Shown: piece after piece, positions 16,795 through 26,317 of the stretch
Numbering within the stretch: the first letter of the stretch is position 1
Layout: each line of letters opens with the position of its first letter
From: JBHHYN01 sp046757565
GTDB taxonomy: Bacteria; Pseudomonadota; Gammaproteobacteria; Eutrophobiales; Eutrophobiaceae
Length of the DNA stretch: 64,000 nt
NCBI GenBank assembly: GCA_046757565.1
Contig: JBHHYN010000003.1
Location: 14,245-78,244 of the forward strand
Direction: 5' to 3'
Notes under the pieces: model-generated
Seen by the model: the letters and a program-made list of their open reading frames with translations, nothing else
What the model was told of the DNA's origin: nothing
The model's database searches: none
Program-made: the position numbers and the translations under genes

Positions 16795-17670
16795 ATGTTA
16801 CTACCCGGTTTGCCGGCACTTCTCTTTTTGATACTTGCACCGGTTATGGCTCAGGCGCAGCCCCCCTCCGATAACCCTATCGCCGTGTTAAAGGTGTGTG
16901 CAGATCCCTATCTGCTTCCATTTTCCAACAGGAAAAAACTGGGTTATGAGAACAGGATAGCGGAATTATTTGCCGCCGAGTTGGGCGCAAAGTTGCAATA
17001 TACCTTTTTCCCGCAACGTATGGGTTTTATCCGCAATACCTTGCGGGCGGAAGTGAGTAATGGATCCTATAAATGTGATCTGGTGATCAGTGCCCCCGCC
17101 TATTTTGAACTTGCCGCCACCACACAGGCCTATTACAAGTCCATGTATATGATGGTTTATGTCAAAGGCAGGGGGCTTGATGAGGTGACCCGGCCGGAAC
17201 TGCTTCCGGAAGTGGTGCAACGGGGGAAAAGCATCAGGTTCGGTCTTTTTGACCGCGGTCCTGAACAGCTCTGGGTCTTTAAAAATAACTTAATGGAATA
17301 TATGGTGCCTTATGTCTCTCAACCGGGCGCCCTGGATGCCAATCCCGGGATGGATATTTTACAGGATTTGGTTGACGGTAAAATCGATGTAACCATCGTA
17401 TGGGGACCGGTTGCCGGGTATTTTGCCAGGCAACATAGGGGTAAGGTCGAACTGGTCATGCTGCCCTTGCAAAACGATCCGGATGACCCCCAGATGCGAT
17501 TCGAGTACAAGGTTGCCATGGCGGTCCGTTACGGTGAACCTGCCTGGAAGGAACGGGTCAGCCGGTTGATTACTGACAACCAGGGAAAGATCGACACCAT
17601 CCTTAAGGATTATGGTATCCCGCTGTTGCCGCTTGATACAACCAGCCCGCCTGTTCAAGATAAGGATTGA
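16795..17670 (+). CDS. xoxJ: XoxJ/MxaJ-like periplasmic binding protein
   Basis: Member of the family-3 extracellular solute-binding fold found beside XoxF and MxaF. XoxJ is thought to help activate or mature XoxF. The motif LKVCADPYLLPFSN just after the signal peptide is the hallmark, followed by KLGYENRIAELFAAELGAKL and the domain-crossing IDVTIVWGPVAGYFA. The frame opens at GTG 16699, but the ATG at 16795 begins a clean signal peptide (LLPGLPALLFLILAPVMAQA), so I use it. It lies downstream of the cupredoxin gene and 21 bases before the next exported protein, likely one transcript. Confidence 0.9.
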   Translation: MLLPGLPALLFLILAPVMAQAQPPSDNPIAVLKVCADPYLLPFSNRKKLGYENRIAELFAAELGAKLQYTFFPQRMGFIRNTLRAEVSNGSYKCDLVISAPAYFELAATTQAYYKSMYMMVYVKGRGLDEVTRPELLPEVVQRGKSIRFGLFDRGPEQLWVFKNNLMEYMVPYVSQPGALDANPGMDILQDLVDGKIDVTIVWGPVAGYFARQHRGKVELVMLPLQNDPDDPQMRFEYKVAMAVRYGEPAWKERVSRLITDNQGKIDTILKDYGIPLLPLDTTSPPVQDKD

Positions 17671-17691
17671 TACATTAATTGAAATAGCGTT

Positions 17692-18462
17692 ATGCAGATA
17701 AGATATCTATTTTTAACCTTAATGCTTGCCATCGGTCCCTCCCCGGTATTGGCGGATAACAATGCCGGACCTGATAAGGAGGTTATGACGGAACATATGC
17801 CGAATGTCGGCAGATATGGCGAATCCGCTGCGGTAGACCCGGCCAAGTTCAAGTTTTCCACGGCTGAGGTGGAACTCTGGATGGAGGACCATCTTCATAA
17901 TATCGACAAGCCTGCCAGGCTCTATTATGCGTTTAACAAGAGCGGCAGTTTCGAGGAGGGATTTTCGGACTCGGTCTATCTGGATATCCTGGATATAAAC
18001 AAGGACGGTACAAAAAATGCCAGTCTGAAATTTATGAGTGGCGCGCGTGAACAGCACTTTGCCCATGCCGGGAACCTGACACATATAACAGGCAATCCGG
18101 TGCTGGGTGTCTACCTGCAAGGTGATGTCAATGAAATGAACCGCCTGACAGAGGGTAGCTGGCGTTATTTTCAAAAAAGGATTAAATTGGCGCTCGCGAA
18201 AACGGCTAAGGTGGATCCGACACGCTTTGAATTCGAAGGGAAAAAGATTGAGGGGGAAGTCATCACTCTGATTCCCTATGCCAAGGACCCGAGAAGAAGG
18301 CGTTTTGAGAAATTTGCCGACAAGCGATACGAAATTACGCTTTCAGATAGCGTGCCGGGCACCTTATACCAGATAAAAACCATAGTTCCGGATGGTAATG
18401 GCAAAGAACCACTGATTGAAGAGATCTTGACACTTCAGCATGTGGAGTTCCGGGATCGATAA
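17692..18462 (+). CDS. Unknown exported protein downstream of xoxJ
   Basis: I do not recognise this 256-residue protein. It has a signal peptide (RYLFLTLMLAIGPSPVLA), and the mature part is rich in charged residues with mixed strands and helices: FSTAEVELWMEDHLHNIDKP, a DINKDGTKN turn like an Asp/Asn-rich loop, and a basic PYAKDPRRRRFEKFADKRY segment. There is no haem, copper or Cys motif. Its position right after xoxJ suggests a periplasmic accessory of methanol oxidation. It is convergent with formate dehydrogenase, 17 bases away. Confidence 0.7.
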   Translation: MQIRYLFLTLMLAIGPSPVLADNNAGPDKEVMTEHMPNVGRYGESAAVDPAKFKFSTAEVELWMEDHLHNIDKPARLYYAFNKSGSFEEGFSDSVYLDILDINKDGTKNASLKFMSGAREQHFAHAGNLTHITGNPVLGVYLQGDVNEMNRLTEGSWRYFQKRIKLALAKTAKVDPTRFEFEGKKIEGEVITLIPYAKDPRRRRFEKFADKRYEITLSDSVPGTLYQIKTIVPDGNGKEPLIEEILTLQHVEFRDR

Positions 18463-18479
18463 CGCTCCTTTTTTCCTCA

Positions 18480-21242
18480 TCAGTCATTCGCTGTTCGTGC
18501 CAGCTTAACCGCACAATATTTAAATTCCGGTATCTTGCCAACGGGATCCAGCGCCTCATTGGTCAGTAAGTTCGCTGCCGCCTCGTTATAGCAAAAGGCC
18601 ATGAATACCAGACCTTTTTGCATGCCTGGATCTTCCCTCGCAATCACGCTAATCGCGCCCCGTTTCGATTCAATCCATACCTGATCCCCGGGCCTGGCGG
18701 GGATGCCGGCAAGATCGGCAGGGTGGAGACTGGCGACGGGAAGCGGTTCGATGGCATCCAGTATATTGCTGCGGCGGGTCATGCTGCCGGTATGCCAGTG
18801 TTCCAGCTGCCTCCCGGTTGTAAAAACAAATGGATAGTCTTCATCCGGCAATTCATCTGCATGCTGATAGTCAGCCGGGATAAACAGGCCGCGCCGGGAA
18901 TCAGTCGGAAATCCGTCCGTGAATAATACCGCCTGGCCCTCATCGCCCTCATGCATTAACGGCAGGGTGAGTGAACCCTGTTCCTGCAGGCGCTCCCACG
19001 TCATCCCTCCCATGCTGGGTGTAACCGAGCGCATTTCATCGAATACGTCCCGGACCTCGGGGTAATGCCAGTCAAGACCCAGGCGTTTGGCCATCTCCTG
19101 AATGATCCAGAGGTCCTGTCTGGCCTCCCCGGGCGGATCGATTGCCTGGCGTCCCAGTTGCACCCGGCGGTCGGTATTAGTGAACGTTCCGGTCTTCTCG
19201 GGAAAGGCCGAGGCAGGCAGAATGACGTCGGCGTAACCGGCCGTTTCCGTGAAGAAGATATCCTGAACGACGAGATGATCCAGTTTGGCGAGGGCCTGCC
19301 GGGAGTGGTTCAGGTTGGGATCCGACATGGCCGGATTTTCCCCCATGATATACATGCCTTGCATCGTGCCGTTGTGAATCGCATCCAGGATCTCGACCAC
19401 CGTGAGACCGGGACGGGGATCCAGTGCCGGCGTGTTCCAGATTTTCTGAAACCTCACCCGTACCGCATCGTCGTCTACCGGCTGATAATCGGGATAGACC
19501 ATGGGGATTAAACCGACGTCCGAGGCGCCCTGCACATTATTCTGGCCGCGAAGCGGATGCAGGCCGGTCCCGGGCCGTCCGATCTGGCCGGTCATCAAGG
19601 CCAGGGAGATCAGACAGCGCGCATTATCTGTGCCGTGTATGTGCTGGGAAATCCCCATCCCCCAGAAGATCATGGCGGCCCTGGATGTCGCATAAAGACG
19701 GGCTACCTTTCTTAACATTTCCGCGGGAATGCCGCAAATGGGAGCGACCTTCTCGGGGCTGTATTTCTCAACGATCTGTTTCAGCGCCTCAAAGCCGTCG
19801 GTGTGTTGCTGTATGTACTGATCGTTATGCAGTCCCTCCTCAATAATGGTATGCATCAGGCCGTTGAGCAGCGGTACGTCCGTATCCGGGTGGAATTGCA
19901 GGAAAAAATCCGCGTGACGGGCCAGATCGGAGCGGCAGGGATCCATGACGATCAAGGTCTTGCCTGCCTTTGCGGCGTTTTTCATGAATGTGGCGGCAAC
20001 GGGATGGTTCACAGTGGGTTTTGATCCGATTACGATGATCACTTCCGTATCGGCAACGTCCGCCACAGGATTGGACACCGCCCCGGAGCCAATCGTCTCG
20101 AGTAGCGCGGCGACCGAGGAGGCGTGGCATAAACGGGTACAATGGTCGACATTATTCGTACCGAATCCCGTCCTCACCAGTTTCTGAAACAGATAGGCCT
20201 CTTCATTACTGCCCTTGGCCGATCCAAAACCTGCCAGTGCCTGGGGACCGGCCTGGGCACGGATCTCCTGTAAGCGTCCGGCTGCCAGATCCAGGGCCTC
20301 ATCCCATGAGGCCTCGCGGAAGTAGTCTGGGATATCCCCTTTTGATAACAGTTGTGCCGTTTTCGCCATACCCTGTTTACGTATTAACGGCGTGGTCAAC
20401 CGCTCCGGATGATGAACATAATCAAAACCAAAACGGCCCTTCACACATAACCTGCTGTGGTTGGAGGGGCCGTTCCGTCCATCGACGGAGAGGATCCTGT
20501 TCTCCTTGACCTTAAAGGTAACCAGGCAACCGACACCGCAGTAGGGGCAGACCGACTCCACTTCCCTGTCAGGGGCGGTGTTCATGTTGCTTTGGGCCGG
20601 CAGCAGGGCCCCGGTTGGACAGGCCTGCACACATTCTCCACAACTTACGCAGCTACTCAGCCCCATGGCATCATCGATATCGAACACTATCCTGGCATGC
20701 TTGCCCCGGAAGGCGTAACCGATGACATCATTGACCTGCTCCTCACGGCAGGCCCGGACACAGCGGGTACATTGAATACAGGCGTCCAGGTTGACGGCAA
20801 TGGCCGGGTTACTCAGGTCGGGCCGGGGTTGTTCCCGGGGAGGGAAACGGGGTGCACCGATGTGAAGCTTTTCGCACCACTCATTCAACTCGGAATTCGG
20901 AGTATAGGGAGAGGATGACTGCGCCGGCATCTCTGATTTGAGCAGTTCCAGCACCATTTTTTGGGAATGTAGTGCCCGCTCGCTGTGGCTGTGGACCTGC
21001 ATGCCGGTACTGGGCATGCGCGAGCAGGCCGGTGCGAGCGCACGCTCTCCCTCGATCTCAACCATGCACGCCCGGCAGTTTCCATCGGGGCGGTAGCCCT
21101 CCTGATAACAGAGGTAGGGGATTTCTATGCCGAGCCGCCTGGCGCAGTGTAACAGGGTCTCGCCCGGGAGGGCATTTATCTGCTGGTCGTTAAAACTGAA
21201 AGGGATGCTATCTTCATAAAGGCTATCAGGATTGGCCGCCAC
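18480..21242 (-). CDS. fdh1A: NAD-dependent formate dehydrogenase, alpha (Mo/W catalytic) subunit
   Basis: Oxidises formate to CO2 in the cytoplasm. 920 residues in the order: N-terminal [2Fe-2S] ferredoxin domain, [4Fe-4S] pair domains (CIQCTRCVRACREEQ and SCVSCGECVQACPTG), a further cluster CPYCGVGC, the bis-MGD domain with active Cys-His in VDHCTRLCHASS, and a C-terminal molybdopterin-binding domain (FTTGRQLEHWHTGSM). Cysteine, not selenocysteine, is used. Partnered with a fused NuoE-NuoF beta subunit it resembles the two-subunit Fdh1 of Methylobacterium, a tungsten enzyme; the metal here is not determinable. Its start overlaps the beta gene by 17 bases. Confidence 0.95.
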   Translation of the reverse strand: MAANPDSLYEDSIPFSFNDQQINALPGETLLHCARRLGIEIPYLCYQEGYRPDGNCRACMVEIEGERALAPACSRMPSTGMQVHSHSERALHSQKMVLELLKSEMPAQSSSPYTPNSELNEWCEKLHIGAPRFPPREQPRPDLSNPAIAVNLDACIQCTRCVRACREEQVNDVIGYAFRGKHARIVFDIDDAMGLSSCVSCGECVQACPTGALLPAQSNMNTAPDREVESVCPYCGVGCLVTFKVKENRILSVDGRNGPSNHSRLCVKGRFGFDYVHHPERLTTPLIRKQGMAKTAQLLSKGDIPDYFREASWDEALDLAAGRLQEIRAQAGPQALAGFGSAKGSNEEAYLFQKLVRTGFGTNNVDHCTRLCHASSVAALLETIGSGAVSNPVADVADTEVIIVIGSKPTVNHPVAATFMKNAAKAGKTLIVMDPCRSDLARHADFFLQFHPDTDVPLLNGLMHTIIEEGLHNDQYIQQHTDGFEALKQIVEKYSPEKVAPICGIPAEMLRKVARLYATSRAAMIFWGMGISQHIHGTDNARCLISLALMTGQIGRPGTGLHPLRGQNNVQGASDVGLIPMVYPDYQPVDDDAVRVRFQKIWNTPALDPRPGLTVVEILDAIHNGTMQGMYIMGENPAMSDPNLNHSRQALAKLDHLVVQDIFFTETAGYADVILPASAFPEKTGTFTNTDRRVQLGRQAIDPPGEARQDLWIIQEMAKRLGLDWHYPEVRDVFDEMRSVTPSMGGMTWERLQEQGSLTLPLMHEGDEGQAVLFTDGFPTDSRRGLFIPADYQHADELPDEDYPFVFTTGRQLEHWHTGSMTRRSNILDAIEPLPVASLHPADLAGIPARPGDQVWIESKRGAISVIAREDPGMQKGLVFMAFCYNEAAANLLTNEALDPVGKIPEFKYCAVKLARTAND

Positions 21243-22923
21243 TCTGGAATTCCTCCGAAAAGTATTTTATGGCACAACGTAACGGATTAGGGGCCGATTG
21301 CCCCAAACCGCAGATGGAAGCATCACTCATTGCCATCGCCAACTCTTCGAGTAAGGATTGATCCCAAGTCTGTTGTTGCATCAAGTTTACTGCTTTTGTT
21401 GTCCCGACGCGACATGGCGTACACTGTCCGCAGGACTCATGTTCAAAAAAACGCATGCTGTTCAGGGCGGCGTCTTTCGCCCTGTCATGATCGGACAACA
21501 CGATAATGGCGGCTGACCCGATAAAACAGCCATATTCGTTAAGTGTATCAAAATCCAACGGTATGTCTCCCATGGAGGCGGGTAATAGGCCACCTGAAGC
21601 GCCACCGGGGAAATAGCCATAAAATTCATGACCGGGTAACATACCGCCACAATATTCGTCGATCAATTCGCGTACGGTAATTCCCGCCGGGGCAAGATGG
21701 ACCCCGGGGTTCTGAATGCGGCCGCTGACAGAAAATGAGCGAAGACCGTGTCTGCCATGCCGGCCATGGGAGGTAAACCAGCCTGCCCCTTTTTCAATCA
21801 GGTCGCGAATCCAATGCAGGGTTTCCATATTATGTTCCAGTGTCGGGCGGCCGAACAGTCCCACTTCCGCCACATAGGGGGGACGCAGGCGCGGCATCCC
21901 GCGTTTTCCCTCAATGGATTCGATCATGGCCGATTCTTCACCGCATATATAGGCGCCGGCGCCGCGGCGCAGATGGATGGGCGCCACGGCGCAGGGTGGA
22001 TTGGCTTGCAGGGCAGCCAGTTCCTGCTGCAATATCCGGCGGCAGCCGGCATATTCATCGCGTAAATAGAGGTAGATCTCCTCCGCCTCGATGGCCCAGG
22101 CCGCGATCAACGCACCTTCCAGAAAGCGGTGAGGGTCCCGTTCCAGGTAATAGCGGTCCTTAAAGGTACCGGGTTCCCCCTCATCGATATTCACTGCAAT
22201 CAACCTGGGTTTTTGCTGTTGGCGCAGGATCTCCCATTTTACCCCGGCGGGAAAACCGGCCCCCCCGAGACCACGTAGCCTGGAATCCTTCAGGACACCG
22301 ATGATGGAATCGGCTGTATGGGTTCCTGCATGACACCCCTGCAATAATGTGTAGCCGCCTGTTGCGGTATATTGCTCATAGTTTATGTATTCACCGGGAG
22401 AGGCTTCAATCTCATTATTTTCAATAGCCTTACTAATGCTTTCCAAACTGGCGTCCTCGATGGGATGGGTGCCGACGACGGCCACCGGCGCGCTGTGACA
22501 GCGACCGACACAAGGTACAGTCTGAATACGGATATTGCCGTTCAGACCTGCTTTCAATGCCTTGATTAAGGATTGCGCCCCGAACATTTCGCAGCTGACG
22601 GAGTCGCACACCCGGACAGTTAATTCCGGAGCCGTGGTATTTTTTTCTTTCACTACGTCAAAGTGGTGGTAAAAGGTGGCGACTTCGTAGACCTCTGTGG
22701 TGGCCAGTTTCAATTCTTCCGAAAGCGCTGCGATATGCTCTGCGGATATCTGATGATATTTGTCCTGAATCCGATGCAGGAACTCAATTAACAGATCACG
22801 CCGTCTGGGCGCCTTACCCAGTAAATTGTTGACTTGCTGCAGCGCCATCGGATCGACCTGTCTGCCGCGTAACTGGTTGCGCTTTTTCTGTCCGATTGCT
22901 GTTTTTTGTGTGCTTATGTCCAC
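21226..22923 (-). CDS. fdh1B: Formate dehydrogenase beta subunit (fused NuoE/NuoF type, NADH-forming)
   Basis: Passes electrons from the alpha subunit to NAD+. The N-terminal NuoE-like part (about residues 30-180) has the [2Fe-2S] cysteines in CDSVSCEMFG and CVGRCHSAP. The NuoF-like part has the NADH loop LRGLGGAGFPAGVKW, the FMN motif NIDEGEPGTFKDRYYLERD and the [4Fe-4S] site ESCGQCTPCRVGT. The frame extends to 23097, but the GTG at 22923 lies five bases after the fhcC stop and gives the family-like N-terminus of a 565-residue protein, so I use it. This junction ties formate oxidation to the second Fhc set. Confidence 0.93.
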   Translation of the reverse strand: MDISTQKTAIGQKKRNQLRGRQVDPMALQQVNNLLGKAPRRRDLLIEFLHRIQDKYHQISAEHIAALSEELKLATTEVYEVATFYHHFDVVKEKNTTAPELTVRVCDSVSCEMFGAQSLIKALKAGLNGNIRIQTVPCVGRCHSAPVAVVGTHPIEDASLESISKAIENNEIEASPGEYINYEQYTATGGYTLLQGCHAGTHTADSIIGVLKDSRLRGLGGAGFPAGVKWEILRQQQKPRLIAVNIDEGEPGTFKDRYYLERDPHRFLEGALIAAWAIEAEEIYLYLRDEYAGCRRILQQELAALQANPPCAVAPIHLRRGAGAYICGEESAMIESIEGKRGMPRLRPPYVAEVGLFGRPTLEHNMETLHWIRDLIEKGAGWFTSHGRHGRHGLRSFSVSGRIQNPGVHLAPAGITVRELIDEYCGGMLPGHEFYGYFPGGASGGLLPASMGDIPLDFDTLNEYGCFIGSAAIIVLSDHDRAKDAALNSMRFFEHESCGQCTPCRVGTTKAVNLMQQQTWDQSLLEELAMAMSDASICGLGQSAPNPLRCAIKYFSEEFQSGGQS

Positions 22924-22928
22924 GATTG

Positions 22929-23750
22929 TTATACACCACTTATCATGATTAAAATTTCCCCCTTGCCATCCACTGAAATGTCCCCGGCATAGCGCTGTAC
23001 CTCGGGCCCAAATTCCCTGAAAAATCTGAAGCGCCTGCCCATGCCGGCGATCTGCTTGTAGAAGAGCCTCAGGAACTCCATCTTGAGCTTCCCGCAACTG
23101 CTGAATGCCGGGGACAGTTTCAATGGTCTTTTCCCGAGAACAATCGTCCCGCGCTTCATGCCATAACCGGCATGATTATCAGTTCTCCCGAGAACCACTA
23201 TGGTCCCGGCTATCATGCGGCTGCCGGTGTAGGATCCGGCCTGGCCGAGGACGATGATCATCCCCCGGCGCATGCGATCCCCCGTCCGGTCACCGGCATT
23301 GCCCTCTATCGTGACAGCTCCACCCGACATGCCATGTGCCTTATGCACCAGGGCCGCACCGGTAAAATTACCGGCGTCACCGGAAATAGCTATTCTGCCG
23401 CCCGACATGCCGGTTGCAGTCCAGTCCCCGGCATCGCCCTGAACGTTAATCCGGCCGCCGCTCATATCCTCGCCGAGGTAATCGCCGGCATGGCCCCGTA
23501 CCTCTATGATACCACGGCTCATATCATGACCGATGCGGGACAAGCCCCCGGAACAACGGCGTAACTGGATAAATTCGGAATCTTCGCCAGTCACATCGAA
23601 CAACTCTCTGACGGCAATGCGGTGTCCACCCGCGTTCAGTTTGACAGCCCGGATAGCGTTAATGTTCCGTCCCGCCAGCTTGTCAGGCGTCAACGGGGAG
23701 AGATCGATGTTACCATCCGTCCTTTTTTTGAGAGTAAATACCAAGGGCAT
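22929..23750 (-). CDS. fhcC: Formyltransferase/hydrolase complex subunit C, set 2
   Basis: Structural beta-helix subunit (FwdC/GltB C-terminal-like fold) that bridges FhcA and FhcD. It has a row of GxGMSGG-type repeats (SRGIIEVRGHAGDY, GMSGGRIAISGDAG, GMSGGAVTIEGNAG, GYGMKRGTIVLG), the signature of the family. The ATG at 23750 shares a base with the TAA of fhcD in a TAATG overlap, implying coupled translation, and gives the typical start MPLVFTLKKRTDG; a longer frame from 23768 is less likely. It ends five bases before fdh1B. Confidence 0.93.
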   Translation of the reverse strand: MPLVFTLKKRTDGNIDLSPLTPDKLAGRNINAIRAVKLNAGGHRIAVRELFDVTGEDSEFIQLRRCSGGLSRIGHDMSRGIIEVRGHAGDYLGEDMSGGRINVQGDAGDWTATGMSGGRIAISGDAGNFTGAALVHKAHGMSGGAVTIEGNAGDRTGDRMRRGMIIVLGQAGSYTGSRMIAGTIVVLGRTDNHAGYGMKRGTIVLGKRPLKLSPAFSSCGKLKMEFLRLFYKQIAGMGRRFRFFREFGPEVQRYAGDISVDGKGEILIMISGV

Positions 23751-24646
23751 TATTTTAATATGTCCCATAGATGGAAATGATAGGGACCCAGTTTGCCACC
23801 GAAATTACCGGCACTGATACGGTAGATACCCTTATCGGGACCATGCTGACACACAGCCATGACCCCCGCATACATGGCCTCCTTGATCGCCTCTTCATTC
23901 AGTCCGTCGATGACGATTTCCAGCACAGAGCCAATCTCGTCGGTCAGTTCGCTGTGGACCTGCCCTTTCAGGGTCGGGCAAAAGGCCTCATTGGTAGATG
24001 CCGGCATAAATTTATATTTGGCGCCGATTTTGGATCCTGAACCGACGATTCCGCCCGGAAAAGTCGTGACGGCGCCGTGGACCCTGCGAATCGCTTTAAC
24101 GGCTTTTTCACAGGCACTCAGACCATGTCTGGAGGTCTTTGCCAGGACCAGAAAATTCCCTCCGCCGATGGCGGGGACGATCCCCGTCGTTTCCTCACAA
24201 AGAAATTCACCGTGCATCACCGGAATGCGCCAGTAACGGATGCCGTTTATCTTTTTCGATATCTGATAACCGTCACCGAAATATCTGAGGCTTTTCCCCA
24301 ACGAGATCATGTGATCGCTATGACTGCCGGCAAAACAGGCGCTGGTTGCGGTGGTCATTACCGATTGTCCCACACGTCTCTTTACCTGCTCCTGCAGTTG
24401 CGATGTCGACATGGCGAACATGATGACGGCGATTCCGGGCCGCCCGTCGGGCGTCTCATCGGGATCGAGTTCACGCTCAATATCCGCTTCACAACCACAG
24501 GCGATGACCGAAGAGGCAAAGCCCGTCAACGAGTTTGCCGCCCGGTAGGCCCACTTTATGGTCATGGCGGTAATGATGAGGCGCGTGGCCTTCATGGGGA
24601 AGGCCTCGGCGAAGCTGTTATCGATTTTTACGCCGTTGATTTCCAT
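23750..24646 (-). CDS. fhcD: Formylmethanofuran:H4MPT formyltransferase (Ftr), set 2
   Basis: Moves the formyl group between formyl-H4MPT and the methanofuran-like cofactor (methylofuran in bacteria). The 298 residues match Ftr from the start (MEINGVKIDNSFAEAFPMKATRL) through the two-lobe fold: ANSLTGFASSVIACGCEADIE, KINGIRYWRIPVMHGEF and the C-terminal AVCQHGPDKGIYRISAGNFGGKLG. It lies between fhcA and fhcC of the same set, six bases after fhcA. Confidence 0.95.
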   Translation of the reverse strand: MEINGVKIDNSFAEAFPMKATRLIITAMTIKWAYRAANSLTGFASSVIACGCEADIERELDPDETPDGRPGIAVIMFAMSTSQLQEQVKRRVGQSVMTTATSACFAGSHSDHMISLGKSLRYFGDGYQISKKINGIRYWRIPVMHGEFLCEETTGIVPAIGGGNFLVLAKTSRHGLSACEKAVKAIRRVHGAVTTFPGGIVGSGSKIGAKYKFMPASTNEAFCPTLKGQVHSELTDEIGSVLEIVIDGLNEEAIKEAMYAGVMAVCQHGPDKGIYRISAGNFGGKLGPYHFHLWDILK

Positions 24647-24651
24647 TGCTG

Positions 24652-26313
24652 TTACTTTTGATGGCAGGGGTGGACACTGATCGATTCCCTTCCATATCCC
24701 ATTAACTCGTCATCACTGATTCTGAAATTCCCGGGAGTGACGGTGAGATAGCGGTTAAAGAACTGTTTCAGGTGATGTTCAATGCCGGGCTCATAATCAG
24801 GCTTGACGGTGTGGGTAATCCCGGCCGGCGTTCTTAACAATCTGCCGTTGCGTACTATTAATCCCCCGTTTTTAAAGACATATTCAGGCCGGGCAAACAT
24901 CTTTTCCCGGTTTGCCATATCTTTATAAACAGTAATATCTGCGTTGGCGCCGGTGCCAAGATGCCCGCAGTCCCGCAGCCCCAGACTCTTTGCCGGTGCT
25001 GCACGTGTCATGATGGCAATCTCATATAAGGAATATTCCCGGTCGAGACCGCCAAGGGTGGTAACGCTCTGCGCCTGTCTGTTGATGGAATGCAGCATGT
25101 CGTTACGAAATGATCGGTCCATTAACAGGCGGATCAGGTGGGGATAACTGGTGAACGGCGCGCCGTTTGGATGATCGGTAGTAAGAAAAATCCGCCAGGG
25201 ATCATCAGCCATAAGAAAAATTTCGAGCCCGATACACCATTGCAAGGCATTCACAAAATTCCTGTCACGGTAGCGGAAAGGTACTACACCACAGCCGGCA
25301 TCACACTCGATATCCATACTGACCCATTTTTTGGGGTGGGCATGCACACGACCCTTGAATTGCATCATGGTGTCGCCGGAGGCAGTAACGGTCTGGCCGA
25401 ACATTATTTGCCCCACATCCATGGAAATGGCGCTATTTTTATTGAATGCCTCGCTAATCTCCGCTGCGGCAGAGGAAAAGTTTTTATCGCCCTCGGTCCC
25501 ATAACTGTGAAACTGGATATGGGTCAGATGCATCGGCACGCCGTCCACTGCCTGCATGGTTTCCAGGGTGGTTTTCATATTTCCGGGGACGCCCAGATTG
25601 CAACCGTGAACGTGTAACGGATGGGGCACGCCTAACGCCTGTAATGCCCGGCTGAGCGATGTCAGGATCATCCGCGGAGTTACCCCGTAGTAACTGTTCT
25701 TGTCATCCAGGTCCAGTTTGCGCTGGTTGAATTTAAAGGCATTAATGCCGCCGGGATTGACTACTTTGATCCCGATTGCCTGGGTCGCATGCATGGTCCA
25801 TGCAACATAGTCTTTGATAAGCTCCTGGTCTTCATTCCTGGCCAGCATGCGCAGCAGGAAATCATCGTTGCCGAGCAGGGCGTAGGCGCCTGTATCGATG
25901 ATAGGGATGTCAGCCATTTCCATGTGGGCCTGGCGGGCATTGCTTGGCAGCATGGCGGGTTCAAAGCAGGTGGTGTATCCCATTTCCGCGTAACGGTAGC
26001 CGGTGCTGAATGTAGATGGGGCAGCATGGCCGCATCCGGCTCTAGTGATATGCGTGCGCCGGATTAAATTCGCCTGATGGTCCTCGGGAAGCAGCATCCT
26101 GGCAATATTAATCTTACCGCCACCGATATGGGTGTGGATATCGATAGCGCCGGCCATCACCACTCTGTCCGTCACATCGATGACTTTATCCGGCCCCCTG
26201 TTTTTGCCCGGTTTACGTACTATGCGGCCATCGCGGATATAGATATCACGCCGTTTACCGTTGACCCCATGCATGGGGTCATACACTGTTCCACCCGCGA
26301 GTTTTATCAGCAT
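24652..26313 (-). CDS. fhcA: Formyltransferase/hydrolase complex subunit A (metal-dependent hydrolase), set 2
   Basis: Amidohydrolase-fold subunit that hydrolyses the formyl amide of formyl-methylofuran to formate. The binuclear metal ligands are visible: His60-Thr-His62 (DIHTHIGG), the carboxylated Lys183 (IGIKVVNPGG), His234/His236 (LHVHGC) and an Asp in TTDHPNG. The HIQFHSYG motif and length (553) agree with bacterial FhcA. It starts four bases after fhcB. In known bacterial complexes this site is the end point, releasing free formate, which fits formate dehydrogenase downstream in the same array. Confidence 0.95.
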   Translation of the reverse strand: MLIKLAGGTVYDPMHGVNGKRRDIYIRDGRIVRKPGKNRGPDKVIDVTDRVVMAGAIDIHTHIGGGKINIARMLLPEDHQANLIRRTHITRAGCGHAAPSTFSTGYRYAEMGYTTCFEPAMLPSNARQAHMEMADIPIIDTGAYALLGNDDFLLRMLARNEDQELIKDYVAWTMHATQAIGIKVVNPGGINAFKFNQRKLDLDDKNSYYGVTPRMILTSLSRALQALGVPHPLHVHGCNLGVPGNMKTTLETMQAVDGVPMHLTHIQFHSYGTEGDKNFSSAAAEISEAFNKNSAISMDVGQIMFGQTVTASGDTMMQFKGRVHAHPKKWVSMDIECDAGCGVVPFRYRDRNFVNALQWCIGLEIFLMADDPWRIFLTTDHPNGAPFTSYPHLIRLLMDRSFRNDMLHSINRQAQSVTTLGGLDREYSLYEIAIMTRAAPAKSLGLRDCGHLGTGANADITVYKDMANREKMFARPEYVFKNGGLIVRNGRLLRTPAGITHTVKPDYEPGIEHHLKQFFNRYLTVTPGNFRISDDELMGYGRESISVHPCHQK

Positions 26314-26317
26314 GCGT

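Noticed and set aside
23172..23564. Plus-strand frames opposite fhcC with repeated motifs
   Set aside because: Shadows of the Gly-rich beta-helix repeats of fhcC on the other strand.
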